DNA from: Cinclus cinclus | Taxonomy: Eukaryota > Chordata > Aves > Passeriformes > Cinclidae | Direction: 5' to 3' | Assembly (NCBI RefSeq): GCF_963662255.1 | Contig: NW_026912187.1 | Span: 372,001-436,000 of the forward strand | DNA: 64,000 nucleotides | In this document: piece after piece, positions 62,466 to 64,000 of the stretch | Numbering within the stretch: position 1 is the stretch's first letter | How the letters are laid out: each line of letters starts with the position of its first letter | Notes under the pieces: generated by a model | What the model was told of the DNA's origin: nothing | Seen by the model: the letters and a program-made list of their open reading frames with translations, nothing else | The model's database searches: none | Program-made: the position numbers and the translations under genes

Positions 62466-63058
62466 TGGGAAATGCTAAGTGGGCCTGGCATTGCCAGTGG
62501 GAACGGCATACAAAGCGTGCAGCTCAGTAAGGGACTGTGCGACGGAGGCAGAGACCACCGTGGGGCTGGCATAGTAGTACTGGACCTGGGATGGGGACTG
62601 TAGGGCTGGAGGTGAAATCATTCTGGGGTTGGGATACGCATGGTGGGGTGGACTTGGAGGCTCTAGGGCAGGGGCTGAAGCGTTGCAGAGCTGGAGCCAA
62701 GACGGGGAGGGTGCCCTTGGAAGCTGCAGAAGATTCTGCTGGCAGAGATGTGGCAAGCCGTGGCTGGAGCTGGAACAGAAGAGCTGGCAGTGAAATAAAG
62801 CTTGTGGGTTGACAAAGAGCTGAAATCACTGGGGCTGGGGAAAAGGGGACTCCGAAATGGCTGAGGCTGAAATCACTGGGGCTGGCATAGGAGCTGCAAG
62901 TGGCGCAGACTATGCCGATGGGACACTGAGACTGTAGGGTTGGGGTGCCGAATTCACTGGAGGCCTGGGCTATTGAGGGTGGGGCTGGCTACTGCGTCTG
63001 AGCATGGGACGGGCCGTGTAGGGCTGAAAGGGGCCCTTTAGGACTGCTTGCGCCTGAA

Positions 63059-63089
<31 letters not shown>

Positions 63090-63844
63090 GTGCCGGCATG
63101 TTGCCACTGGGTGTGAGGGCCACCGTAGGGCTGCAGCCGGAAGCCAGTGTGTGTGTGTGTGTGTGTGTCTGGGAAATGCTAAGTGGGCCTGGCATTGCCA
63201 GTGGGAACGGCATACAAAGCGTGCAGCTCAGTAAGGGACTGTGCGACGGAGGCAGAGACCACCGTGGGGCTGGCATAGTAGTACTGGACCTGGGATGGGG
63301 ACTGTAGGGCTGGAGGTGAAATCATTCTGGGGTTGGGATACGCATGGTGGGGTGGACTTGGAGGCTCTAGGGCAGGGGCTGAAGCGTTGCAGAGCTGGAG
63401 CCAAGACGGGGAGGGTGCCCTTGGAAGCTGCAGAAGATTCTGCTGGCAGAGATGTGGCAAGCCGTGGCTGGAGCTGGAACAGAAGAGCTGGCAGTGAAAT
63501 AAAGCTTGTGGGTTGACAAAGAGCTGAAATCACTGGGGCTGGGGAAAAGGGGACTCCGAAATGGCTGAGGCTGAAATCACTGGGGCTGGCATAGGAGCTG
63601 CAAGTGGCGCAGACTATGCCGATGGGACACTGAGACTGTAGGGTTGGGGTGCCGAATTCACTGGAGGCCTGGGCTATTGAGGGTGGGGCTGGCTACTGCG
63701 TCTGAGCATGGGACGGGCCGTGTAGGGCTGAAAGGGGCCCTTTAGGACTGCTTGCGCCTGAAGTGCCCCCCCCCCCCCCCCCCCCCCCCGTGCCGGCATG
63801 TTGCCACTGGGTGTGAGGGCCACCGTAGGGCTGCAGCCGGAAGC

Positions 63845-63881
<37 letters not shown>

Positions 63882-64000
63882 TGGGTAATGCTAAGTGGGC
63901 CTGGCATTGCCAGTGGGAACGGCATACAAAGCGTGCAGCTCAGTAAGGGACTGTGCGACGGAGGCAGAGACCACCGTGGGGCTGGCATAGTAGTACTGGA
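59621..64000. repeat. Satellite array 8: partial unit plus at least 7 units (runs off window)
   Basis: C tracts begin near 59909, 60227, 60932, 61644, 62350, 63062 and 63767. Unit 1 is the shortened form. Unit 4 has the C8-A-C5 tract (A at 61652). The unit order and tract lengths match the first seven units of array 5. The window ends inside unit 7. Confidence 0.95.
60127..60128. other. Deletion junction in first unit of array 8
   Basis: Same CATAG|GCCTGGG join as at 23301 and 29829, in the third family B core. Confidence 0.9.

Noticed and set aside
1..64000. Ribosomal DNA, histone cluster or snRNA tandem array
   Set aside because: No rRNA, tRNA, snRNA or histone sequence was seen. The only recognised gene is COMMD4.
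1..64000. Whole array as a pure assembly artefact
   Set aside because: Units differ by tract lengths and by linked single-base variants arranged in coherent blocks, which argues for real copies. The near-exact 30.3-kb duplicate still needs read support.

Overview
This is vertebrate nuclear DNA, probably from an amniote. It has a CpG-island promoter with CCAAT, GC and TATA boxes, GT-AG spliced exon fragments of the animal gene COMMD4, and long GT and C microsatellites. There is no bacterial-style gene organisation and no recognisable transposon coding region. The species cannot be fixed from the sequence. A bird or reptile is a guess, not a result.

The whole 64 kb is one higher-order tandem array built from two parts. 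The first is a core of about 2,408 bp, present eight times: 1-2018 (5' part missing at the window edge), 5838-8245, 13464-15871, 20387-22794, 26915-29322, 44071-46478, 48170-50577 and 57213-59620. The second is a short satellite unit of about 706 bp. It follows each core in runs of 5, 7, 6, 6, 21, 2, 9 and at least 7 units, 63 in total. Each run begins with a partial unit of about 277 bp fused to the core.

Each core reads left to right as follows. A cut-off COMMD4 gene lies on the minus strand (the YDKILKLTSDAK exon, the SSVK..AIE exon and the [11 protein letters not shown] exon). Next comes a CpG-island region of about 690 bp that looks like a bidirectional promoter. Then comes a plus-strand first exon starting about 30 bp after a TATA box, with five 21-bp GC-rich repeats, an ATG (MSLRGAL) and a good splice donor. 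The rest is intron-like sequence with degenerate GGGGCTG-rich repeats, which grades into the satellite. The later COMMD4 exons are absent. Several lesions (a missing donor after the RFPFCGD exon and no recognisable start Met) suggest these are promoter-bearing pseudogene fragments, not working COMMD4 genes.

The copies are nearly identical outside the C and GT tracts, so the array is young or strongly homogenised. Shared variants show nested duplication. Cores 4, 5 and 8 form one family that carries the same shortened first satellite unit. Core 8 and its array match core 5 at a nearly constant offset of 30,298-30,299 bp for at least 6.4 kb. Array 7 units 3-9 match array 5 units 6-12 at about 19.5 kb. 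Array 5 holds an internal eight-unit repeat of about 5.65 kb. I see no independent intact protein-coding gene. The many short open frames come from the repeated, stop-poor satellite.
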